From Lujinxingia vulgaris (GTDB lineage: Bacteria > Myxococcota_A > Bradymonadia > Bradymonadales > Bradymonadaceae): a stretch of 64,000 bases of DNA. The notes beneath the pieces are model-generated. The model was not told the origin of the DNA. It made no database searches and was given only the letters and a program-made list of their open reading frames with translations. Position numbers and translations under genes: made by a program. Shown here one piece after another: positions 12,122 through 19,115 of this stretch. Position 1 is the stretch's first letter. Every line of letters starts with the position of its first letter. The DNA is taken from NCBI RefSeq assembly GCF_007997005.1, contig NZ_VOSL01000044.1, positions 1 through 64,000 of the forward strand, written 5' to 3'.

Positions 12122-13657
12122 TCAGTCAGCGGTGATCGCATCGAGGAAGAGCTCCTCGTAGCGAATCGCGGACTCGCGCCAGGAGAAATCCCGGGCCATG
12201 TCGCGCACCATCAGGGGGCGCCACTTTCGGTAGTTACGGTAGGCGGAGCCGGCGCGCTCGATGGCACCGGCCAGCGCGTCGGCGCTGTGCTCGGTGAAGA
12301 CAAAGCCGGTGCCGTTTTCGGGGTCTTCCCGAAGATCGGTGACGGTGTCCGCAAGCCCGCCGGTGGCGTGCACGACGGGCACGGTGCCGTAGCGCATCGC
12401 ATAGATTTGCGTGAGGCCGCAGGGCTCAAAGCGGCTGGGCACGAGCAGCATGTCGGCGCTGGCCTGAATGCGGTGAGCCATCGCCTCGTCGTGGCCGCCC
12501 AGGATGCGGGCGCGGCGCGGAAATTCCTCTTCGAGCTGCTTGAGCTCTTGGAGCACCTTGTCGGGGCCGTCGCCCAGGATCACAAGCTGGAAGCCGTCGC
12601 GCTCATCTTTAAGCTCGGAGAGCAGAGAGCGAATGGCCGGCACCACAAGGTCGACGCCCTTCTGTTCGGTGAGGCGGCTGACCATGCCGACCAGGGGCAG
12701 GGTGGGGCGTACCGGCAGCCCGAGGCTGTGCTGAAGATGCGCTTTGTTCTGGCGTTTGCCGTTGAGGGTCTCGACGGTGTAGCGCACCTCAATGAAACGA
12801 TCGATGTCGGGCGACCACACGCCATAATCGGCCCCGTTGAGCACCCCCTGCACGCTCTCCTTGCGGGCCTGGAGCACCTCATGAAGCCCAAAGCCGGCCT
12901 TCTCGGTCTGAATCTCGCGGGCGTAAGTGGGGCTCACCGTAGTGATCAGGTCCGCGTAGCGAAGCGCACCGGCCAGGTAGTTCAGATCCCCATTGGCGTC
13001 GAGGAGCTCGCCATCGTTGTTGTACTTCCGCGGCAGCCCGGTGGCTTTGAACTGCTTCGCATCGAATTTGCCCTGGAAGGCCAGGTTATGAATCGTCATC
13101 ACGTAGCGGGTCTGGGCGAGCTCGTCGGCGTAGTAGTGCTTACCGTAGATCGGCACCAGGCCGGTGTGCCAGTCGTTGCAGTGGACGATGTCGATGGCCA
13201 TCGGTGAGCTGATGGCGAGCTCAATGACCGCGCGGCTGAAGAAGGCAAAGCGCTCGGCGTTATCGTCAAAGCTCTGGTCGTCGTAGCCGTAGAGCCCGTC
13301 GCGGTCGAAGTACTCGGGGGCGTCGATGAAGAAGACGCGCACGCCGCTGTCGAGGCGAGATTCCCAGACGGTGACTTCGAGCTTGGACTGGTTCTTGCTC
13401 TTGCGCGGAACTTCCAGCGGGTTGAGGCGACGGCTCAGCCGCATCGCCGCCGGGTCGAGGTGCTTGTAGAGGGGGGTGACGATGGAGACGTTGTGGCCGC
13501 GACGTGCCAGCGCCTGAGGAAGGCTGGCGGCGACGTCGGCAAGGCCCCCGGTCTTGGAGAAGGGGGCAACTTCGCTGGAGGCGAAGAGCACATTGAGCCG
13601 ACGTCGGCCCATCTGGGAGTTGGTGTCTTTGGTCTTGATGTAGCGGCTCAAATCCAT
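12122..13657 (-). CDS. glgA: glycogen/starch synthase, GT5
   Basis: 511 residues from the ATG at 13657; the frame extends further upstream but would then overlap galT by 76 nt. It has the N-terminal 'KTGGLADV' ADP-glucose/acceptor motif (K35 onward), and in the C-terminal GT-B half 'PSRFEPCGLTQIYAMRYG' and 'HATGGLADTV', both diagnostic of GlgA. It elongates alpha-1,4-glucan from ADP-glucose (or UDP-glucose in some lineages) in the cytoplasm. It follows galT by 11 nt on the same strand, so the two are one operon. No glgB, glgC or glgP is in the window. Confidence 0.94.
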   Translation of the reverse strand: MDLSRYIKTKDTNSQMGRRRLNVLFASSEVAPFSKTGGLADVAASLPQALARRGHNVSIVTPLYKHLDPAAMRLSRRLNPLEVPRKSKNQSKLEVTVWESRLDSGVRVFFIDAPEYFDRDGLYGYDDQSFDDNAERFAFFSRAVIELAISSPMAIDIVHCNDWHTGLVPIYGKHYYADELAQTRYVMTIHNLAFQGKFDAKQFKATGLPRKYNNDGELLDANGDLNYLAGALRYADLITTVSPTYAREIQTEKAGFGLHEVLQARKESVQGVLNGADYGVWSPDIDRFIEVRYTVETLNGKRQNKAHLQHSLGLPVRPTLPLVGMVSRLTEQKGVDLVVPAIRSLLSELKDERDGFQLVILGDGPDKVLQELKQLEEEFPRRARILGGHDEAMAHRIQASADMLLVPSRFEPCGLTQIYAMRYGTVPVVHATGGLADTVTDLREDPENGTGFVFTEHSADALAGAIERAGSAYRNYRKWRPLMVRDMARDFSWRESAIRYEELFLDAITAD

Positions 13658-13668
13658 CGTATTTTCCG

Positions 13669-14670
13669 TCAGCTGTTCAGTTCGCGCAGGTGGCGCGCGG
13701 CCACCTCCGAGGCGGTGGCGTTGATGTAGGCGCCCGAGCCCCACTCAAACCCTCCGTGGGTGCTCAATCGGGGGAGCATTTCCAGGTGCCAGTGATAGTA
13801 CGCTTTGTCGGCGAACGCAAAGGGGGCGCTGTGCAAGACGAGGTTATGATCGACGCGGCCGATGGCCAGCTCCCAGAGCTCAAGGATGCGGCGGGTCAGC
13901 CTGGCGAGCGCGGCGAGCTCGGAGTGGGAGGCGGCAGCGAAGTCGGCGCTGTGGGGGCGGGGGGCGATCCAGACTTCGAAGGAGGCGCGGGAGGCAAAGG
14001 GCGCCCAGGCGACCATCGCGTCGTCCTGGAGAATGACGCGCTCACCGCCCTGAAGTTCAAAGTGCAGCGCGTCGCATAGGGCGCAGCGCTGATGCAGGTC
14101 GAAGTGGCGTTGGCCGCGTTCGAGCAGCTGCTGCTGGCGAGGGCTCACCTGGGGCAGCGCGAGGATCTGGCTGTGGGCATGCGCCAGAGTTGCCCCGGAG
14201 CGCGGTCCGACGTTTTTGAAGGGGATGATGTCGTGAATGCGGTGGTCCTGACGCAGATCGCGCAGACGCTCCTGCCAGGTCACGAAGATCTCGGTGATGT
14301 GCGAGGCGTCGAGCTCGCCCCAGTGCTCGATGTGTTCAGGGGCCTCGATGACGACTTCGTGGGCACCCACGCCGCCGAAGGCGTCGTAGGGGCCCAGCGC
14401 GAAGGCGCGCTCAGCGTCGTCGGGGGTGAGCGCCGGATAGAGGTTGGGCACGACGGTGATCGCGTGCTCGTGCTCGGGGAAGCTCGGGCTTTGTCGGGTG
14501 CGGATGGGCTCGGGGATGCGCGAGGGCTCGGCCGGGCAAAAGGGGCAGCGCGCGGCGCCTGGTGAGGTGTCCGGCTCAATGAGCTTGTGGTCGCGGGGGC
14601 GGCGGGCGCGCTCGGGGGCCAGGATGACGCGGTCGCCGGAGACGATGTTGGTGCGAATCGAAGAGGGCAT
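13669..14670 (-). CDS. galT: galactose-1-phosphate uridylyltransferase family protein
   Basis: 333 residues. It has zinc-site cysteines C42-P-F-C45, the 'GPRSGATLAHAHSQ' active-site motif with H164-x-H166-x-Q168 (H166 the predicted uridylylated nucleophile; the usual Pro between the histidines is Ala), and a further 'CALC' pair. The normal reaction swaps UMP between UDP-glucose and galactose-1-phosphate in the Leloir pathway. Its partner here is glycogen synthase, not galK or galE (galE is 40 kb away), so a related activity such as ADP-glucose phosphorylase is possible. The gene is preceded by an intrinsic terminator and is the first of a two-gene operon. Confidence 0.88.
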   Translation of the reverse strand: MPSSIRTNIVSGDRVILAPERARRPRDHKLIEPDTSPGAARCPFCPAEPSRIPEPIRTRQSPSFPEHEHAITVVPNLYPALTPDDAERAFALGPYDAFGGVGAHEVVIEAPEHIEHWGELDASHITEIFVTWQERLRDLRQDHRIHDIIPFKNVGPRSGATLAHAHSQILALPQVSPRQQQLLERGQRHFDLHQRCALCDALHFELQGGERVILQDDAMVAWAPFASRASFEVWIAPRPHSADFAAASHSELAALARLTRRILELWELAIGRVDHNLVLHSAPFAFADKAYYHWHLEMLPRLSTHGGFEWGSGAYINATASEVAARHLRELNS

Positions 14671-14749
14671 CGGGCGGGCTCGGGGCTCGGGTGGGCCTGT
14701 GGCCAGACGCTATCGAAGTGAGGCGATGGGAGCAATCGGGGAGGGCGAA

Positions 14750-14784
14750 CAAAAAAACCGCCGCCCCGGAAGGGGGCGGCGGTT
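14750..14784 (-). terminator. intrinsic terminator of the 14810 lipoprotein gene
   Basis: On the minus strand, a GC-rich stem (ACCGCCGCCCC / GGGGCGGCGGT region) is followed by seven T residues, 25 nt after the lipoprotein stop and ahead of galT. Confidence 0.88.
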
Positions 14785-14809
14785 CGCTGCGTATCACGCG
14801 GTGTTGGTC

Positions 14810-17041
14810 TTAGTTGCCCACAGAACCGGCATCGTCTTCGGCGAAGAGCTCCAGGAAGTTCTCGGTGATGCGGTGGTCGCTGGAGTTATGCACGTTGAGG
14901 ATGAGGTTCTCCCACTGCTCTTTGTCGCTGCGACCCACGTCGATGTGGAAGCTGCCGTTGGGCACGCAGAGCTTGCCCTGGTCGTCAGGGTTGGTGGGGT
15001 TACTGGCGGCGTCGCCGGGGTTAAAGCCCTGGCGGTGCACGCGGATGAGGTCGCCGGCCTCAAAGGGATCGGCGTAATCCACAACGACCTCATCGTCGAA
15101 GAGGATGACTTTTTCCTCCCAGAGCTCCGGGTCGCAGGCCAGGTACTGAATCTCGTTGATCATCTCCAGGGCCTCGGCGCTCTCCACACCGTCGACGGTG
15201 ATCCGGGTCGGCGCGATGTAGTAGGGCGCGCTGCTCACCGGAACGCGTTGCACAAAGAGGGCATCGACCGGCACGCTGCCCGGGGCGTTCTGGCCGGGCG
15301 GATACTCCGGGTCATCGACGCGCAGCCGCACCCGGTTGATGCGCGCCGGCATCGGCTCGGGGCAGAGGAAATCGAGACTCTCGCTGAAGTCGCGGTAGAA
15401 GCAGAGGTTGCGCAGGAAGCTGCCCTCCGGCTCGTCACAGGTATCGAAGAGCGTCCAGTCAACCGACGTGTTGATGCCGATCAGGTCACCCAGCCAGCCC
15501 GCGTCCGCTTCCAGGCCTACTTTGACCGCGGCACCGATGGAGAGCTCCAGCGTGCATTCGGATTCGCCTGTCGAGAAGTTGCGCTCAAAACCAGCCTCAA
15601 GTTTGGCGTAGACGCTGGGCAGGGTGGCGTTGACGCCGGCAAAGTTCAGAATCAGCCCGGAAAACTTAATATCTGAGGAGAGCTTGAGCGACGCGTTGAC
15701 CTGCCCCAGCAAATCGGGGTCGTCGATCACATAGGGCTCAGAGAGAGGCTCTTGCTCGATCTCGCGGAAATCGCTGCCGACGTATTCGATGCCGAACATC
15801 GTATCCATCTGGAAACCCGGCGCGTTTTTGCCTTCCCAGGAGGCGCTGAGCCCGCCGTCGGTGGTCGCCGTAAACTTGATCAGGAAGTCGACGTTGGCCG
15901 TCACCGGGACGGGGCCGAGAGCGAAGGGAATCTTGACCAGGTTGACCTCAAAGAGCGTCTTCTCGAACTCAAACTCGTAGTAGAGCTCCAGAAGCAGATC
16001 CGTGAGCGCGGTGACGAAGCTGGCGTTGACCAGGAAACGGAATTCTTTGAGCCGCCCGTTGCAGCCGCGCTTGTACTCATCCTCCATGCTCGCCGGGATG
16101 CCGCAGACGCTGTAGTTGGGGTAGTTGTTGGCGAAGCACTCGCACCGGTTCTCGTTGATGTTGGAGTCTTCTCCGAACCATGAGGTGTCGATATCGAGGG
16201 CGGCGTCCACATCGTAGATGTCGATGGTCAGAGTCGGCGTCGCTTTCATGCGGCCGCCAATGGTGTTGGACGGGCATTCCTCGCCGACGCCAATGCCGAT
16301 GCCCGGCTCTACCGAACCGAGCGTGCCTTCAATGGCGTCCGCGGAAAGGTCAACCTCCACCGAGACGCCGGAGTGGTTGTCGCAGACCCGCGCCTCGACC
16401 GTGGGGAAGCTGACGGTTGTCTGAATGGGCTCAAACTGATCTTCGTCGATGCGCTGGCGTCGCTGGCCGATGGCGCCGGACTCGGGCTGCAGGCCCTGGG
16501 AGCGGCTGGCGGTATCCGACGCGTCATTGGAGCTGCCATCGACGTTGATCTTGGCGTTGATGATCAGGTCGGTCAGCGGTGCGTCGGTGACGAAGAAGGT
16601 GATGATCTCCGGGGTGTTTTCGATGGCTTCAACCCGGTAGATGAAAGGCTCGGGATCGACGCTGTCGAAATTGTAGATGATGTCGGCGATGGCGACGTCA
16701 AGCAGGAGATCGTTGCCTTCCAGCGGGAACGAAATCGAGCCCTCCGCCAGGGTGGCCTGCGCCAGCAGCTCGTTGGAGATCTCATGGGACCAGGGGACCA
16801 TGACGACGCCATCGTCGTCGGGCTCCAGGTTGCCTGTGTCGCCGGGGGCGCCCACATCCGGGGAGTCTCCGGGGCCGGCGTCGTCGTCTGGCGAGGATTG
16901 GCCGGGGGCGGTCTGACCATCGATGGTTCCACGGCTGAGCTCGACTTCCCCACAGGCGGCCGTCAGAGAGGCTGCGGCGAGTAGCGCCACCAGCCAGAGC
17001 GCATGGCGGACACTGCCGGGAGACGAAGGGCGAAAAAGCAT
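14810..17041 (-). CDS. large outer-surface lipoprotein, function unknown
   Basis: 743 residues from the ATG at 17041, picked because GGAGG lies 6 nt upstream; a further ATG at 17077 would spoil the signal peptide. The signal peptide ends in lipobox 'LTAAC' (C30), followed by an Asp/Gly/Pro-rich linker (about 40-75). The mature part is beta-rich with several Cys pairs ('RCECFANNYPNYSVC' region), and the C-terminal section reads as a domain with 'RINRVRLRVDDPEYPPG'. No enzyme motif was recognised. Codon use matches the neighbours. A candidate sugar-binding or surface-structure role is only a guess from the beta content. Confidence 0.85.
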   Translation of the reverse strand: MLFRPSSPGSVRHALWLVALLAAASLTAACGEVELSRGTIDGQTAPGQSSPDDDAGPGDSPDVGAPGDTGNLEPDDDGVVMVPWSHEISNELLAQATLAEGSISFPLEGNDLLLDVAIADIIYNFDSVDPEPFIYRVEAIENTPEIITFFVTDAPLTDLIINAKINVDGSSNDASDTASRSQGLQPESGAIGQRRQRIDEDQFEPIQTTVSFPTVEARVCDNHSGVSVEVDLSADAIEGTLGSVEPGIGIGVGEECPSNTIGGRMKATPTLTIDIYDVDAALDIDTSWFGEDSNINENRCECFANNYPNYSVCGIPASMEDEYKRGCNGRLKEFRFLVNASFVTALTDLLLELYYEFEFEKTLFEVNLVKIPFALGPVPVTANVDFLIKFTATTDGGLSASWEGKNAPGFQMDTMFGIEYVGSDFREIEQEPLSEPYVIDDPDLLGQVNASLKLSSDIKFSGLILNFAGVNATLPSVYAKLEAGFERNFSTGESECTLELSIGAAVKVGLEADAGWLGDLIGINTSVDWTLFDTCDEPEGSFLRNLCFYRDFSESLDFLCPEPMPARINRVRLRVDDPEYPPGQNAPGSVPVDALFVQRVPVSSAPYYIAPTRITVDGVESAEALEMINEIQYLACDPELWEEKVILFDDEVVVDYADPFEAGDLIRVHRQGFNPGDAASNPTNPDDQGKLCVPNGSFHIDVGRSDKEQWENLILNVHNSSDHRITENFLELFAEDDAGSVGN

Positions 17042-17396
17042 GGAGAACCTCCAGGGCGTTTCAGGCAACAGGTTCATTGAATTCGGAGAGAGCCGACGAA
17101 GAGGCCGGGATCCGGAAACGTTATGGATTGTAAAAGCAAGGTCCGCGCCACACTCGCCGAGAGGGCTGAGACGGTGCCTGACTAACCGGTCGGTGTGTCA
17201 AGATGTCCCAGTAAGGCGAAGGCGGTGCGGTCATGATGCTCCAGTTGAATGCATCATAATGTGAAGAGGTTGGAAAATCCAGCGGCCAGCCTGACTTCGA
17301 GGGGGCGGACGTGGCGGTGCCAGCAGGGCTTCAACGAAGAACGCCCGGTGAGCGTGGGCTCACCGGGCGTCGGTGGTGCAGCGCTGAAGCGGGGAC
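17042..17396. other. 355-nt intergenic region with a 13-bp hairpin
   Basis: A perfect 13-bp inverted repeat (ACGCCCGGTGAGC, 17341-17353, with its complement 17358-17370) lies 26 nt after the small coiled-coil gene's stop and may terminate it, although the T-run on the minus strand is poor (TTCTT). Upstream of the lipoprotein a TTGACA is present on the minus strand at 17197-17202, but I found no acceptable -10 partner. No gene is evident. Confidence 0.5.
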
Positions 17397-17576
17397 TCAG
17401 CCGTCGAGCTGGGTCTGCAGCTGGCTGAACGTTTTGATGGCGTTCTCCAGGCTGGCGATCTCACGCTGGGTGCGCTCGATGTCTTCTTCGAGCTTGGCCT
17501 GGGACTCTTCAAGGTCACGCAGTTTCTTTTCGGCGCTGGCCAGAGCGGATTCGAGGATCTCGTTCGATTCGGTCAT
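17397..17576 (-). CDS. small all-helical coiled-coil protein
   Basis: 59 residues from the ATG at 17576; AAGGA is 9 nt upstream of it, whereas the first in-frame ATG (17585) touches the ribosome site. Nearly the whole chain is one heptad-patterned, Glu/Lys/Gln-rich helix (about 5-50) with no Cys, Trp or Pro. It lies 42 nt downstream of another coiled-coil protein on the same strand and is probably co-transcribed with it. It may be a partner that pairs with the helix of that protein. The function is unknown. Confidence 0.7.
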   Translation of the reverse strand: MTESNEILESALASAEKKLRDLEESQAKLEEDIERTQREIASLENAIKTFSQLQTQLDG

Positions 17577-17618
17577 GATGATCATTCCTTAAAGTTAAGA
17601 GCGTGGAGGCAGGGTTGA

Positions 17619-18080
17619 TTAACCGTTCCACTTCCAGCGGCCGCGGCCGATTTTTTCCATCAGACCTTCTTTCTCGAAGGTGTTGACGACGCTGTAGGTG
17701 TAGCTGCGGATGCCGTCGGTGACTTCGCCTTCGATGCGCCCGAGCGCCTTGAGGACGTCGGCGGTGCGGAACTGTTCGTGTTTGGTGCCCAGCTGACGGC
17801 AGATCTCGAGGATTTGCTGGCGACGCGCGCCGCGGGGCGGGCGCTGCGTTTCGGGGTCGACGGGAAGCGAGCTGACGCCGCGGACCTTCTTGCGGCCACG
17901 ACCACGTCCGGGAGGGGCCTCGCCGCGCAACGCCGCGCGAAGATGCTCGATCGCGTTGCGGGCCTCGGTGGTCTGCAGGCTGTGGGTATCGCGTTTTTTG
18001 CGAAGCACTTCAAGCTCCTGGCGTTTCTCGGTCAGCGCTTTTTCAAACTTCGAAAGCTCGTCGCCAAAGTTTACACTCAT
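17619..18080 (-). CDS. coiled-coil, AT-hook-like and winged-helix-like protein
   Basis: 153 residues. An N-terminal helix (about 5-52) with coiled-coil spacing leads to a basic Gly/Arg patch ('GRGRGRKKVRG', about 58-68) like an AT-hook, then a Pro/Arg linker. A C-terminal domain (about 85-153) has a predicted helix-helix-helix-wing layout ending in 'GLMEKIGRGRWKWNG', as seen in winged-helix DNA-binding tails. GAGG sits 6 nt before the ATG. Coiled-coil plus basic DNA contact recalls H-NS-like nucleoid proteins, but I do not recognise a named family. A promoter-like pair lies about 75 nt upstream. Confidence 0.75.
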   Translation of the reverse strand: MSVNFGDELSKFEKALTEKRQELEVLRKKRDTHSLQTTEARNAIEHLRAALRGEAPPGRGRGRKKVRGVSSLPVDPETQRPPRGARRQQILEICRQLGTKHEQFRTADVLKALGRIEGEVTDGIRSYTYSVVNTFEKEGLMEKIGRGRWKWNG

Positions 18081-18152
18081 TACAATCCTCGGGGTTCGAA
18101 GGTGAATTCATTTGTTCAGCGAAGTTATCACTTTGCAGCGTCTCCAAGGCGG

Positions 18153-18181
18153 AATGTGCATCCAATGAGACTAAGTGTCAA
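18153..18181 (-). promoter_or_regulatory. candidate promoter of the coiled-coil gene pair
   Basis: Minus-strand TTGACA (18176-18181), a 17-nt spacer and CACATT (18153-18158). The -10 is weak (3/6). The surrounding 18081-18300 stretch is markedly more AT-rich than its flanks. Confidence 0.4.
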
Positions 18182-18343
18182 CCGCTTAGGATTCATTTTT
18201 TCGACGTTAACCAACGGATTTGATGGGTTTTAGCGAGGTTGCTAAGTTGTGTTTCCGGAATTGGGCTTTGAGAGCACGCTTCAGTGTTAACTCGAATAGG
18301 GTAGCATGAACGGCCGAGGTCGAGGGGGTGTACGCCAAAACGA

Positions 18344-18374
18344 ACAGGCCGCGCTCCAAGGGGAGGCGGCCTGT
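18344..18374 (-). terminator. hairpin after the DUF72-like gene
   Basis: A 9-bp perfect stem (ACAGGCCGC / GCGGCCTGT) lies 31 nt past the stop codon of the minus-strand gene. The downstream tract is only moderately T-rich (TTCGTTTTGG), so termination is likely but not certain. Confidence 0.55.
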
Positions 18375-18404
18375 CTGAGGTTCAGGGAGCATGTGTTGAG
18401 GGGG

Positions 18405-19094
18405 TTAGCCGAGGATGTCGCGCAGAAGTTCGGCGTGCTTGCGCTGGAAGCGTCCGCGCAGCAGCAGGAAGACGCGGTTGAAGGAGCGCATCTCACCGAG
18501 GAGCTCCTCGAGATCATAGCGGTCGAACTCCCGACGCATGCCGGCGCGCTCATTGAGGATAAAGGCGCCGTCGCCCATACCGAGCGCGACCTCGTCGCGC
18601 AGGGCCAGGTAGGGGTCGAAGGCCAGGCTGAGGTGGTGATCGCGGGCAAAGGCGCTGGTCGCCTCGACGTCCCAGATGCCCTCGGCCTGCCAGATGACGG
18701 GGCGACCAGCGCCGGCGGCCAGCTCGTCACCGAGCGCCGCGATCAGCGCCCGGCTGGTGCTACCGGGTCGAAACTCCAGGGGGGTCGAAAAGAGGATCGC
18801 TTTGGCGGCGAGGGCGTGAGCCTGCTCGGTGGCGTGGGTCCAGGCGTCACGAAGCGTGATGCTGAGCTCTGCGTTGTCACGCTCGTACCCGTCGACCAGG
18901 GCCTCGCCAACCGCCGAGGGAGCGTGCAGCACAAAGCCGAACCCTTTGGGCGAGTCGACGCGCCAGCGGTTCAACGTGGCGATCTTCGGGGCGTTTTCCA
19001 GCCGCTCCAGATCGACTTCCGCGGCGTTGCAGAGGGCAAAGGTGTCTCCCCAGTTTCCCGGGGTTGGATCGCAGGCGTAATAGAACTTTGTCAT
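18405..19094 (-). CDS. DUF72 (YecE-like) family protein
   Basis: 229 residues. It reads as a TIM-barrel-like chain with the DUF72 order: an N-terminal 'FYYACDPTPGNWG', an early 'EVDLERLENAP...RWRVDSPKGFGFVLHAP' block, a middle 'FSTPLEFRPGSTSRALIAAL' and a late 'WDVEATSAFARDH' strand. DUF72 is structurally known but its biochemical role is not settled. This copy is shorter at the N-terminus than typical members and lacks the full 'GtsGW' opening, so it is divergent. It sits 21 nt downstream of the large zinc-ribbon/kinase-fold gene on the same strand and could share its transcript. Confidence 0.6.
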   Translation of the reverse strand: MTKFYYACDPTPGNWGDTFALCNAAEVDLERLENAPKIATLNRWRVDSPKGFGFVLHAPSAVGEALVDGYERDNAELSITLRDAWTHATEQAHALAAKAILFSTPLEFRPGSTSRALIAALGDELAAGAGRPVIWQAEGIWDVEATSAFARDHHLSLAFDPYLALRDEVALGMGDGAFILNERAGMRREFDRYDLEELLGEMRSFNRVFLLLRGRFQRKHAELLRDILG

Positions 19095-19115
19095 AAGCCA
19101 GAAGTGCTCTGAGAA

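Noticed and set aside
13658-13744. N-terminal extension of glycogen synthase
   Set aside because: It overlaps the end of galT and has no GlgA-like sequence; the ATG at 13657 fits the family start.
17197-17202. TTGACA on the minus strand before the 14810 lipoprotein
   Set aside because: No -10 box at 16-18 nt; not called as a promoter.
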